Shown here in pieces: positions 1 through 11,924 of a stretch of 64,000 nucleotides of DNA (the first letter of the stretch is position 1; every line of letters begins with the position of its first letter). Both the position numbers and the translations under genes were made by a program. Source of the DNA: Lojkania enalia (taxonomy: Eukaryota > Ascomycota > Dothideomycetes > Pleosporales). The notes below the pieces were generated by a model. It worked only from the letters and a program-made list of their open reading frames with translations. It was not told the origin of the DNA and searched no databases. The DNA lies in the NCBI GenBank assembly GCA_010094045.1, contig ML986612.1, forward strand, positions 18,440 through 82,439, written 5' to 3'.

Positions 1-169
1 CTTATACTCGGTTAATTATAGGTAATAGAGAACTCTAGTTATTCTAGTAGAAGAATATAAAAGGGCGCAGTCTCTAATTAATATATTTATTTATAATTTC
101 TATTTATCTATTAGTTTCTTTATAATAAGTAGTAGATAGTTTAATCTTTATACCTAAGATATAGTAGAA

Positions 170-360
170 TTTAAACTAGAAACTAGATATAAACTAAAAT
201 CTTTAGTTTAAAATAATAGTTTCAGGTATATAGCTAAAGTAGTATACCTATTAAATAAACAATTCAGCTATTCCCCTTACGTTAATTATATAATAGTAGA
301 GGATAGATACTACTTATTTAAATAGGCGATCGATTACTACTATAATCTAATTATATCCGG
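170..360 (-). pseudogene. integrase core remnant of the gypsy element
   Basis: The minus strand reads GYN-stop-IIVVIDRLFK, then RGIAELFI, then a PETII / stop / F-ISSF block. This is the retroviral-type integrase (rve) core, where intact elements have ILVVIDRL and a later IISDRG. At least four stops interrupt it. It lies to the left of RT, as expected for Ty3/gypsy gene order on this strand. Confidence 0.8.
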
Positions 361-1599
361 ACTTATCTATAGGAAAATTCTTAAAGTTAATATATAGGTA
401 CTATATTAGTTAATTTAGTATAGGAAGTAGATAGATAAAACCTAGGGTTTAGGTTTATATTAGATAAACTTTATAGTATAGGATATAATTCTATATATAT
501 TATTTATAAGTAGCTTTTATACCCTTTTAATAGTACTTCTAAGATAGTAACTAATAGGTTTTAGTAGCGTTTAGGTATACGGAGGATATTTAATTATAAG
601 CCTCTTATATAAGTCGCGTATAAAGGCCTAAATCTAATAGAATATATAAGCGATTATTATAGAAGAGTAGTCTATTCTCTATCTAATACTTATAGGGTAG
701 AAGTATACGTTCCTACGTAAAGGAGGCTTAGTTTTCCTATAATAATACGTTGATTAACTCTAGAGAGTCTAGTAATATAACCTACTTCTAGCTTTTAATA
801 ACATTTAATATAGCCGCTTAAGTTATTATTTAAATAATATAGAACTAGACTAATTTAGTATTAATTTAGGGGTAAAGTTAATATAGTCTAAGTAAAACTC
901 TTAACCGGTTATTAGTTTAAGCTACTTTTAAATTTTCTATATCTTATTTATAATAACTAAGAATATCTACTCTAATATTATTCTTATCTAGGGTATATTC
1001 GATTTAGAACTAATACTAAGCTAATTTCTTAGTCTAATAAACTTAACGAGTATTAAATACCTTTATAGTTATAAAATATTTAAGTAAGTAATAATCAGTA
1101 TATACTAGAGTTCTAGTAGCTATAAAAGTAAATTCTACCCTCTATTATTTAAACGTAGTAATAATTGCGAATAGTTTCTTATTATAAATCTTTTAGTTTA
1201 GTTCTAAACTAGATAGAACTTTACTATAAAATGTTATAAGGTACTATTTTCTGTTAGAATATTTCTATAATAGTACTCCTATAACTACTCTATTAGAGGT
1301 ATTAGTTTCTATTTTTATTTCTAATGTAGGGTTAAAATAGTAGAAAGTAGATATACTTAATAGGGCTGACTTTAATTTCTTAAAGGTAATATTATATTCT
1401 AAAGTCTATATAAAAGGGGTTATAGAGCTTTATAATATAATAATTAACTTTATAATACGCGAGAATTCTAATATAAACTATTAGTAAAATCTAATAAAAC
1501 CTAAGAAGAATTTTATACCTATTATAGTAGTAGGTAGCTACTAGTTATATAGTACTTCTACCTTCTCTAGGTTAACCTTAAAACTTTTATTTAAGAGGA

Positions 1600-1870
1600 T
1601 ATAGTTAAAGTATTTAGTTTAGGTAATATAGAATTCACTTTTCTTAATATTAACTTATAACCCTACTTAATATAATCTTTTAAGAACTTTCTTAATGTAG
1701 ATAGCATATATTATCTCGTTTTTAGAGTAGATAAGAATATTGTCTAAGTAAGTAATATAAAAGTTATCTAGATAGTTAATTAGTATATTATTTATATAGT
1801 ACTAGTAAATTACTAGACTATTATATAATCTAAAAGGTAGAACTTTATACTTATAGGTTCTATATTAAGT
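1600..1870 (-). pseudogene. reverse transcriptase domain remnant of the gypsy element
   Basis: Read right to left, one frame gives the RT palm: VLPF, a decayed G-L-x-N-A-P block, then TYLDNILIYSKNE and a K-x-LKRL block followed by VNIKKSEFY. Family elements have YLDDILIYS here, so the catalytic Asp to Asn change comes from one G-to-A event. Several stops interrupt the frame (for example TAA where Gln is usual). The domain cannot be functional. Confidence 0.85.
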
Positions 1871-4744
1871 TTAAAAGGTAGTATATTTTTTAAAACTAGG
1901 GTCTATTCTAATTTTATTAAAAGCTGCGTAAATATTAAACTTAGTAAAAATTACTACTTTAATAAACCTAGATAAGAGTTTATCTATACGTAGTATTAGA
2001 TATATATTCTTATAGGTAAGAGTATTAAGTTTATAATAATCTATATAGATATATAGGTCGCTATTAAGTTTATAAATGTAAAGGATTAAAAATATAAAGA
2101 AACTCTAACTCTACTTAATATACTTATACTATAGATTATCTATAATATACTTTTTAGTTACCTCTAACTCCTTAATATTCTACTTATATAACAGGCTGTA
2201 ACTATTAAAGAGAGGTTTTATAAGAATAATCTTATAATTATAAGAGTAGTATTCTAGTAATTAATAAGCTGTAGTTTTACTAAATATATCCTAATATTTA
2301 TAATATTCGGATAGTAATTAGAGATTTACTAGTACTTTATTTTTAGCCTTATCTTCTAGCTCTAGAGCTTACTTATCTTTAATCAGCCGCTTAATTTCGT
2401 ATAGAAACGTAGAGAAAAACTTGTTCTCTTTTCTCTTTATATTAAAGTAAAAAGTATTAGCTAAGATAAGAGTAATAATAGAAGAATAGACTTTCTTTAG
2501 ATTAGGTTTAAACTTTATTTTATACGGGTATATAGGAGTTCTAAGCTTATTTAAACTATAAGTTATAGAAGACTAATATAATTTTAGTAGTTTTAGTAGA
2601 CCCTTAATATAATAGATAGTTAGACTATAAGACTATTAATACTAGTTCTTTTCCTATAGAGCGTTGCGTTGCTGGATATCTAGCTCTACTTTCTTATTAT
2701 ATACTAGCTAAGTTAATTGTATAAGAAGAGGAGGTGAAGAATTATAAGTAGTAGGATATTTAGAGGGCTATATAATCTAATTTTTATCCGTATCTAGTAG
2801 GAGTTAAAAATAATATAACTATTTAATACTAATAATATAATCCTAAATATCTAGATCTATAATAATAAATAGATAGTTTTAGATAGTTCTTCTATTAATT
2901 TACAGGTATAAGTAGATATACTAATTAACTAGAGTTTAAATTCGGTTCTAAAAACCTTTAACGGTAATTTTAAAGGGTAAGTACTATATTAATATATATA
3001 GAGCTTAGGAGAGTAATCTAGCTACTATAGAATTAAAGAATAGAAAGCTTTAAATACTAGTATTAATAAGAGCGTTTAGTTATATACTAACGCCTTTTAA
3101 ATATAGAACGGTAGGAATTTAAAAGTACTTTCTTCTAAATAAATATAATAAATTGATATTTAATAAGTTATACTTACTTAAGCCTAGAATAGAGAGTTTT
3201 CTTAGGCGTCTCTATTTCCCACCTAAGAACTATCTAGGTGGTACTTATTTACGTCTAGAAACTCTTCTTCCTTAATCTTCTCTTATTTAACCTCTATCTC
3301 TTATACTTTAAAGACTATATATTCGTTTATAAAGTATTCTAATTTACTATAGTTATAGTAATTACTTAGGGTTATATACTTTTTAGATATAGAAGTCTTA
3401 TTAAATTATTAGAGAGCGATCGTAATAGAATAAGGTATTAATACTAGAGTAGATTAGGGTAGTATTAGATTATAGGTTACTTTAAATAAACTTTTAAAAA
3501 CCTTCTAGTACTAATCTAAATTTATTTTAGCTACAACCTATAGGCTAGTAGTTTATTCTAGAAGGTTAGGAACGCTTCTCCTTTCTATATTATAGGCTGT
3601 TAAGTAGGTAACTATAGTATTAAAGGAGTCTTTCTATATAAGCTTAAAACTAAGGTTTAGTATCTTTAAACTAGGGAGAATCTTATCTTATAAGTAGAAG
3701 AACTACTTAGATTAGGGTATAGATCCTCTAATAGCTATACTAATAAAGCGAGCTTTAAAAGTTAGGAATACTTCTCTCTTATTTATCTTTAAGACCTGAA
3801 ACGCCTATTATACCTCTATCTCTTTATTACCTATAATAAAATACGATTATAGAAGCGAAATTATTTCTTTAATATTCTTAAACTAATACTAGTCTAATTT
3901 AGCTAGGTATTTTAGCTCTAGATACCCTTTCGCAGTACTAGAAGTATATTCTTATACTAATACTATACGTATATACTCTATCTAATAGTAATTTATATTA
4001 ATCTTAAATCGGTCTAGAATTAAGACTTACTATTATTTAAATATAGGTTTATTACTATTTATAAAGCTTTTAATCTTAAGTATATATTTAGTAAAGTAGG
4101 CTTAAGAGGGCTTAGGGGTAGTTAAAAGGTTTCTTACTAGAGGAGTTATAAAAGTTTCTTAATATATTATTAGTTCTAATTTAGTAGTTTATAGAGGTTA
4201 ATTAGAACTAATAGTTCTCTATTATATTAAGTATATAATCTCCTCCTATAAAATTGCGATTTATTCTTTAAGGGTTAATTTACTCTAATTTTCCTCTAAA
4301 TTAGATAGGTTCTTTATTATAGGCTCTATAGAGAGGGGTCTACCTATTATAAGGCCTTCTATAAGAGGTAACAGTTATTCTATACGCGTAGATAGAAGTT
4401 TACTTTTACTATAACTTACGCGTATATTAGTTCTAGTATAAGAATTAAAAGGTAAATTATAGTTAGATATTAGTAGTTACCTCTAATTCTAATAGATTAT
4501 TAGTAGTCTCTAAATTTCTACCTAGGCGTACTCTACGCGGCTTTTCTAAAGGCAATTCTAATTATAGGAGATAGAAAGTTCTAAACCTAAAAGCTTTAGT
4601 TAATAGAAGGTTTTTAAGATCTTATCTAGATAACTAAATAATTTAATATAATAGTATATAAGTATTATAATCTAAATTAAATTAGGTATATTTTAGACTT
4701 AGACGTATTTAAATAAATAATTAATACGATATTATTAAAGAGGC

Positions 4745-5362
4745 TGTTACTAGTAGTATTAAATTCTTCTATATAATATAATAGTATAGATAAGATAATA
4801 GGTCTAAATATAGTATAAATCTACTTAGAGGTATATAGGAGTATATAAGAAATTAGGGATCTAAGAATTCTATTAATATTTATAGGCCTTATATAAAAGG
4901 ATATAGAAGAACTATTAAGCTACTTATAAGAGAGTATACAACTATATACGGAAGGGAAAAGAGGTAAAACTAGAGATAAGATAAGATAAGTAAAAAGCTT
5001 TAGAATAAGGTTGTATATAAAACTTTTTATAGAACAATTTCTTTATATTATTATAACTAGTAGTATTAAATTCTTCTATATAATATAATAGTATAAATAA
5101 GATAATAGATCTAAATATAGTATAAATCTATTTAAAGGTATATAGGAGTATATAAGGATTAGAGACCTAAAAATTCTATTAACACTTATAAGCCTTATAT
5201 AAAAGGATATAGAAGAACTACTAAGCTACTTATAAGGGAGTATATAACTATATATAGAAGGGAAAAGGGGTAGAACTAGGGGTAGAATAAGATAAGTAAA
5301 AAGCTTTAGGATAAAGTTATATATAAAGTTTTTTATAGAACGATTTCTTTATATCGTTATAC
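4745..5362. repeat. tandem direct duplication, about 307 bp period (LTR-like)
   Basis: Two near-identical copies lie head to tail. One starts near 4745 (tgttactagtagtattaaat) and the other near 5052 (tataactagtagtattaaat); the same landmark is 307 bp apart. Both carry the same inner landmarks (for example aggtatataggagtatataa and ctatatacgg/ctatatatag) and the same end (tttctttatat). Differences are mostly C/T and G/A. A TGTTAC start and a position at the 5' side of the minus-strand gypsy coding region suggest an LTR present twice in tandem. Confidence 0.7.
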
Positions 5363-6140
5363 TTTTAGCTCTTTAAAAAAACTTATAAAACTAATATTTA
5401 AGAAAGAATTTAACTAGTTTAATACTACTATAATAATTATAGTAAGACTAGATATACTATTTATATATACTAAAAGAATAGTAGAGAAAATTCTAAATTA
5501 GATAAAAGTATATTATATATAGAATTTCTTATTAATATTAAATAAATTAACTTTTTATATATAATATTTATTATATAAAAAAAAGTAGTTATTTTAATAA
5601 AATAGCCGTTTTAATAGTAGAATATATTATATAAGATAACTTATATAAGAAAAGAAAAAAATATATTTTTTAAAAGATTATATTAGAATTTAAAGGAAAA
5701 TTCTTAAATACTTTTTAATTAAAAATAAAATAGAAAGTTTAAACTCTTTTATTTTAATAATTTAGAAGAAGGAATTTTATATAATAATAAAATTAAAAAA
5801 AGTTAAAAAGGTTCTATTTTTATTAATAATTTTTCTAAGAATTTTATTTTAAACTATATTTAAATTTATAGTATTAAAATAAATCTTATATTTATTAGTA
5901 AGATAGTTATATAAACCTATTATTAAAAATAATTTATACTTATAATAATAGTAGTAGTAGTAGTAGAATTTCTAGTAGCTTTTATTATACTCTTCTTTTA
6001 AAAGAGATATATAATAGTATAATATAATATTTAAATAAGATTTTAATATTTTTAAAATAGATTAATTTAAGAAAAATATTTTAGAAGTTTCTTTAAGAAT
6101 TAAAAGGTATAAATTTAAATCTAAGACTATAATAGTAAGA
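5363..6140. other. AT-rich gene-free DNA
   Basis: Nearly pure A/T with many TA steps and short A or T runs, including a GTA/TAG triplet run near 5946-5965. No frame stays open and no protein block was recognised. It looks like further RIP-mutated repeat DNA. Confidence 0.7.
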
Positions 6141-7611
6141 TATATTTATCGTACGGAAAGTTAAACAGAATATTTAACCGGTGTTTATAGGTAGAGCTCA
6201 ATAATCGATATGCCAAGTGAGCCTCTAATCAGAATTAGGACGATTATCGTACGATATATAATCGTAATTTATCCGATAATAATTATCGTGACCCACACTG
6301 CCCGGCTAGCCCGTGCAGCAGCACAGACCTAGCCCCTATAAAAACCTGCATAATGTAGATATCTCTGTTCTTCACGTAACGTCTTGATATTCACACGTAG
6401 TACATAGTAATAGAGTTGACTGCCTGAAGTGCGATTAACCAACTACGCGTGAGCGTCCGTGACATACTAGTTAATTCCGATATTCTACTTACGTAAGTTT
6501 CCTACGTTACTTACCGAAGGTATCTCTTTCCTTATAACTAGTATAGTCTTGACTGGTTTCGCTTCTTCCTAACCTTATAAGGGTAGTTAAAGTGTAACAG
6601 CTGTGGTAGACCAGGTGCAGGGCGGAGTAATAACTAAGAACGATCACGTGCTATAGAGATTATTCTTATAGGTTTAGGGAAGAAGTGCGCAAGTAGTATA
6701 TACGAAGGATATTTAAGTTGACTACAAAGAGCTATGGGAGCCGGTGTCGTAAGGTTATTAAATACAATTTGGTTCCTCTATCCTCTATCATTCTTGCTTG
6801 CTCAGTTGACTGAGTCACTGAGCGGGTCACGTGCTTTATGTCGAGCCCGTCCCTCTAACCACACAGAGTCCCAGATCTCAATGGGGTCTAGTACGATGGT
6901 TTCGTCGAGGGTGTTCGTAACACTGGCGCATCGTAACGGCCCATACATACGGGGTACATGGCCATAATAGAGAACACACACACGACATTTACGTTAGCAT
7001 CCAGAGCAGTAGTATTTAGTAATCAACCGCTAGCCAACCTAACCGGCTAGCAGGCAGTGACTCCTTAAACGGAAGGCGTTGGCGCATGCGCAGGGGGCAG
7101 GTTACAGCCACGGTATCAGCAGTAAAATAACTGGAAGAGGTCCCGTGGCAAACAGCGGACCGGGAAAGGTTAAACGCTATCCTTTGCTAAGAGGCCGACT
7201 AGTATTCACTTATTTGCAAATCCCCCGCGTTGGTCCGTACAGCCATTGAACGTAGGACGCCTCCGCTCGTGACAGTCCTTGGCGTCGGCAGGGATGCTGG
7301 CCTATGACGCCTGTAAGCAAGCTTCACGACCACTTTCACCGCCCGGTCGAGCTTTTTGATTCTTGCGGCCCCGAGCGCCCCGAATTCATCTTCACGATGC
7401 CTACTTATTGTTTTTGGTGTGATTCTCAGTGCTCGATACACTCTTGATAATTTCATGACCTTAAGCTATCACTCCAAGCTCGTATATCGTCTATTCGGAT
7501 CACCGCGGAACATATTAGGAGCCAAAGCAAAGTTTCACGGTGCGCTTCGCCTTCCTACTACCCTGCTAGGCATTCTACACGTCATTTGGAGTCCCATAAT
7601 AGTTTGCCAGC
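6141..7611. other. transition region, possible solo LTR remnant at about 6150-6463, no gene
   Basis: Base composition changes from AT-rich to mixed at about 6140-6300. The first part holds palindromic ATTATCGTACGATAT-type sequence, a CTATAAAAACC box near 6337 and a GTGACA end near 6463, a layout that fits an LTR with its own promoter. No target duplication or internal region was confirmed. The rest, to the ATG at 7612, contains only short unsupported frames and is taken as the upstream region of the next gene. Confidence 0.3.
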
Positions 7612-9767
7612 ATGTCAGAGCTGCACAAGGCGCTCGAGTGTCTGCGACCGAAGGATTTCAGCGAGATTCCCACCGACGAACTAAACATCTTCCTCTCCGA
7701 CATATTCTCAAGAGCAGAATTAATTGTCAATTCTGTACCCCCTCCTCCCAATGGCATGCCATACGAGTCTTCACAGCGTACACGGACCGATCCCAGTATT
7801 GCGACTTCTGCTGAGGAGCTTACTATTTCGAAAGTACGACGACCCCCGGTGCACCAGAGTCACAAAGAGCTTCAGAAGAGCTGGGGTAAACCACTGAAGA
7901 TGTCGGCAAAGGACAATGCAACGGGCATCACTGTCTACAAAATGGCAGGTCATGACAGACATGGCGCTTGGTTCGCAAGGACGAGTGTGCATGAGGGACT
8001 GGGGTTTGCGAAATGGAAGAGAGCCATGATGAAAGAGTTTCTAGAGAGTCTGGCTGTGGAAGGCGGACCAGGGGAAGGCAACGTGAGAGGAATTGGCGGC
8101 GATAAGAGGCTGGAAGATATCAATGTCGAGGGCGTGGGAAAGCTAGAAGGTATGTCTGCCTTGTCTCTTTACAAGGGCTAAAGGGATCGATGGTGAGGAT
8201 GCTAATTTTGGTCACAGTCTATCAGCTTTCTGCCCAATTTCCGGGTCCCACATCACCCCGCGAGTTTATAACACTCCTTCTTACGTCCGGAAACTGCCTT
8301 ACAGACGCTTCCAAAATCGGAAGTAACGTACTACGTCATTATATGGTCGTTTCAATACCAGTCTCACATCCCGATGCCCCACCGCGCAATGGTCTTATTC
8401 GAGGCTATTATGAATCTGTGGAAATGATACGCGAGATTCCGGTGACATGCAATAAACCTGCTTCTGCTTCAACTTCCGACCTTTCCAAGCACGAGCAGAA
8501 GAAATTTCTGGACAGGTGCTACACAACAGGTTTCGCGGAGTCACGAGGATCAGAAGCCAAGGCCGAGAACATTGACCGGAAAGATAGCACAGATGATGAT
8601 GAAGCCAACCCGGTTGAATGGATAATGGTTACAAGAAGCGACCCGGGAGGCGGCATACCACGATTTATGGTTGAGCGAAATACGCCATCCAGTATAGTTC
8701 AAGATGCCGTGAAATTCTTAGACTGGGCCTGTAGAAATGACCATTTCCCTACTCCTGAGGACGAAGGTACTACGCAAGAAAGTCTGAGGATGAGTCTAGA
8801 GATGGAACGTGCATATTCAATATCTGAAGCAAATGGGTATCTTGCTGGGGTGGGGACGAGTATCGCAGAGAGGCCACTGTCACACCACCGACGGCATTCA
8901 CATCGAACTATATACAGAGAGAATGAACCTGGAATAATCCGGTCCGTGAACGATACGGCGAATTCATACTTTCTAGATAGTCTGAATCTCCTTCAACGAG
9001 CCGATTCGCATAGCTCAACCACCACTGTCTCCTCAACGGATTCCTTTGCTTCAGCGGAACAGTTTAATACCGCCCCGGATGGCCTTCCAACTGATGAATC
9101 CATTCTTACACCATCGACCACGTCGGACCCTGACGAGAGCCTCGCCCCCTCGGAATCTAGAGGTACAACAGGTCATGGCGCGATGAGTCGAGAACTCCAA
9201 AAGATAGAGCAAAAACGCCAGCATCTTAAAGAGAAGCTAGCACATGCTCGAGAAAAGGCAGGGAAGGAGACGCAAGATGCAAGCCTCAAGTCGGCCAAAG
9301 AGCTAGAAAAGGTAACAGAAAAGCATATCCGTGAACGCAAAAAACAGGAAGATAAGTTCGCCAAAGAAATTCAGAAACTTGAAGCTCGTCGCGAACGTGA
9401 AACGAAAAAGCTTGTCGCAAAACAGCAAAAGGAGGCAGATAAGAACAACCTCCTAAAAGCCCAGCGCGAACGAGATGAATGGAAACAGCAGGCTGATTTG
9501 ACGGAGCAAGAGAATAAGCTCTTAAAGGAGCAAATAGGGGGTCTTCAGAGGGAGAACACAGCATTAGTAGCGCGGCTGGGTAAGATGAAAGGGGGAATTG
9601 ACATCTTAAGTAAAGTGAGGGAAGATATAGAGGGCAAGGGAAGGAAGAGAGTGAGTTCGCGGGGAAGTGTAGACAGTAGAGGAAGTCGGCAAAGCTGGGG
9701 GAAGGCGAGTGGGCATTCACATTCACATTCCAACCTAGTGCTTAATGAGAGCCTTGGGAGTGGTTAG
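7612..9767 (+). CDS. DUF3074 (START-like) domain protein with C-terminal coiled coil
   Basis: Two exons, 7612..8149 and 8218..9767, give 695 residues. The intron has GTATGT, a GCTAAT branch site and CACAG, and splicing joins the two frames exactly. Residues from about 85 to 290 match the fungal DUF3074 family from memory: a GAWFARTSVHEGL block, GGPGEGNVRGIGGDKR, the FPGPTSPREFITLLLTS block across the splice, and HPDAPPRNGLIRGYYESVE. This family belongs to the START/Bet v1-like lipid-binding folds and its role is unknown. Residues about 500-650 are a long charged heptad region, very probably a coiled coil. The tail is Ser/Gly-rich with an HSHSHS run. It is the first intact gene after the transposon. 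Lipid-linked trafficking or scaffolding is only an inference. Confidence 0.88.
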
Positions 9768-10542
9768 AAGATTTTACGCCAGGTCCCATTTCCTTGCGCC
9801 TTTTCATTTTGTTTTTGGTTTTGCGATGATTAGCATCGACTAGGATTCAAAAGCATTGTGATGAGGGGTATTTAATTTCTCATCTGCGAGATTATTATAC
9901 ATACAATATACCTAGGCAGCTATCGAGTGAATGACATGTGAAATACTGCATTATAATTTCTAGATCATCTAAATGCTTTCAAGCCCTCGTACATAATAGT
10001 GTAGATCTTGAGTCCGCAACTCGATTTCGACGCTAGCCTATCTTGGCTCTTACACTCGGTCTCCGATTTTTTTTCCTCACACAGAACAACGCATAGAACC
10101 TTCCCATCGGATACTCATCACCTGTCTACCATGAATACGTGATTACGTACTAGGGTTCGCCAGAATTTTTAGCCGCAGTATCACAGACGCTTTTAGAACA
10201 CTGCTGCTACGAAAGTGCAACCTCATTGCTCATAAAAGGCTTCGGGACCACTACGGAGAGACACGAGAACAACGCGAAGGCTAGACCTAGAATCAACACA
10301 GCAAATAAACAAGAAATTCGCCTTCAAAATTTCAATCTAATTCCGTTCACACGAAGGGCCGTCCTGCCGATCGCGCGCGGTGCGACTTTGGCATGCGCTG
10401 CTACCTACCAACTTAGGTACGAGTATTAGTTTCAGAGTTTTTGTTTAAGAGTAGAGCTCTAAGAAATAGAAGAAATTATTCCATCTCTGATATTCGTTAC
10501 GGCGTTTGTTGCCTGGGTTTCCCTTAACTAGAACCCACCAAC
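9768..10542. other. intergenic region (3' of DUF3074 gene, promoter of FSH hydrolase)
   Basis: No frame with coding character was found. A 67-codon open stretch at 10226-10429 has no ATG-supported protein I recognise. The last 100 bases before 10543 are the probable 5' leader. Confidence 0.6.
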
Positions 10543-11394
10543 ATGGCCCCCGCAAAACCCACGATCCTAACGTTCCACGGCTTCGGCTCGAATGCTACGG
10601 TACATACGGTACAGCTGGCTCGACTAAGCAGGCTCCTGAGGCCTACGTTTGAGATTGTTACTCTAGAGGGTATGCCCGCGTTTGTTCTCATAAATTCCCA
10701 TTGTCATAGAATCTATTCTCGCAATAGAAGACGCGAAACCTAACGGATTCATCAAGCACCTTTCCCGTCCGTAGCCGGGCCTGGAGTCCTTCCTTTCTTT
10801 GAAGGCTGCGGGCCGTACAAACGGTGGAGCTTACCGTCAGAGAAACTCTCGATCGATAGCATGAAGCGGGGTGAAGCTTCTTCAGTCATGCCTCAAGAAG
10901 TCGAATCGCTGATTCGCAACACCGTGACCGAGGTCTTCAACGAAGGCGGTAAGGTGGTCGGCCTGATTGGCTTCTCGCAAGGTACAAGGGTTGTTGCAGG
11001 ACTACTAAAAGCATGCGAAATTAGAAAGGAAATAGGTGGGGAAGCCGAAGGGTGGATGGATTTTGGGTTTGCTCTGAGTGTTTGCGGCAGCTACCCGCCA
11101 CCTTTGATACCTCTTTCTGCTGTAAAGCTTCTGTCCTCGGCGTCGCTGTCTGATGAGGAGAAGAAGGCGTTGCGAGAGGGTAAGATTCAGATTCCGACTC
11201 TGCATCTTCAGGGCAAGCAGGATGAATGGGAATGGGCGGGAAAGCTGCTGATTGATGGTGTTTACGAGGCTGGAGAAGACAAGAGCAAGGTTCTTGAATT
11301 GGAAATGGGTCATCATTATCCGACGTTGCCTGAAGATACGGAGAGGGTGAAGGACTGGATTTTCGATGCTTGGCAAAGATCACAGGGAAGATGA
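10543..11394 (+). CDS. FSH-family serine hydrolase (alpha/beta-hydrolase)
   Basis: Exons 10543..10669 and 10775..11394 give 248 residues. The intron has a GTATGC donor, CTAAC and CCGTAG, and the phase-1 junction restores the frame. The family FSH1 (PF03959) hydrolyses small esters or thioesters. Family marks are visible: an oxyanion-side LTFHGFGSN near the N terminus, a GPGVLPFFEGCGPY block after the splice, the nucleophile Ser110 in GFSQG, Asp192 in GKQDEW and His222 or His223 in GHHYPT. The complete Ser-Asp-His triad suggests an active enzyme. There is no signal peptide, so it is probably cytosolic. Some members work beside polyketide genes, but no such cluster is seen here. Substrate unknown. 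Confidence 0.9.
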
Positions 11395-11924
11395 ACTTTT
11401 CCTTTGGGGAAAGCGTGGTACTCTAGAAATGGTATATTCATGAATAATGGATATATATAACGAGCAGTCTCAATTTTGAGATTCGATTTTTTGTGGGCCC
11501 TCTCATCCTGAGTTCTTTTGCACGGCATTCAAACGGTACTTCTCATTTCCTTCATCGCCTTTCTTTCCTTTTTCATAGAGTCTCTAGTCTAATTATCTCG
11601 AGACCGCCCCTAGCTACTTCTCTTCACTCATTCTTCTTACTAATCTTCTCCACCGCCCTCTTTGAGACGTTGCAGACCCTGCAATCTTGCACGACGCCCC
11701 GGTCTCCCTTTGTCGCTCTCGTATCGAGTATCTTGGTAACTCGGTGCAACATAAATAGGCTACCCACATCAACAAATCCTCCTGTTTCGCCCTTTCCTCC
11801 GCCATTCCACCCTCTTCCGCATTTCCTCAATCTCTCTTTTGTCCAGGCAGCTAGAGCTGACCAAAAGTTTTTCCAAATTTTACATGCCGCGAAACCAAGC
11901 TCTACGAGTTAACTCTTCGCCATC
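11395..11924. other. intergenic region, pyrimidine-rich leader before the Cys-rich gene
   Basis: The stretch is very rich in C and T on the plus strand, as in many fungal 5' leaders. Open frames here are low-complexity by-products of that bias. No gene seen. Confidence 0.55.

Larger units (their letters stand above)
1..5363 (-). mobile_element. RIP-degraded Ty3/gypsy LTR retrotransposon (5' part; runs off the left edge)
   Basis: The stretch is overwhelmingly TA-rich and full of stops in every frame. On the minus strand the polymerase can still be read. At about 1870-1600 the order is VLPF-R-LYN, then N-YLDNFYITYLDN, ILIYSKNE and KKVLKRL, the reverse transcriptase core, with the second Asp of YLDD turned to Asn. 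At about 360-170 the integrase core reads VVIDRLFK, GIAELFI and PETII, with stops where the family has Gln, Trp or similar codons. The order (LTR at the high-coordinate end, then a gag-sized gap, RT, integrase) fits Ty3/gypsy transcribed right to left. Gag could not be recognised. Stops such as TAA for CAA and changes such as GAC to AAC match repeat-induced point mutation. The 3' LTR is not in the window. Confidence 0.85.
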
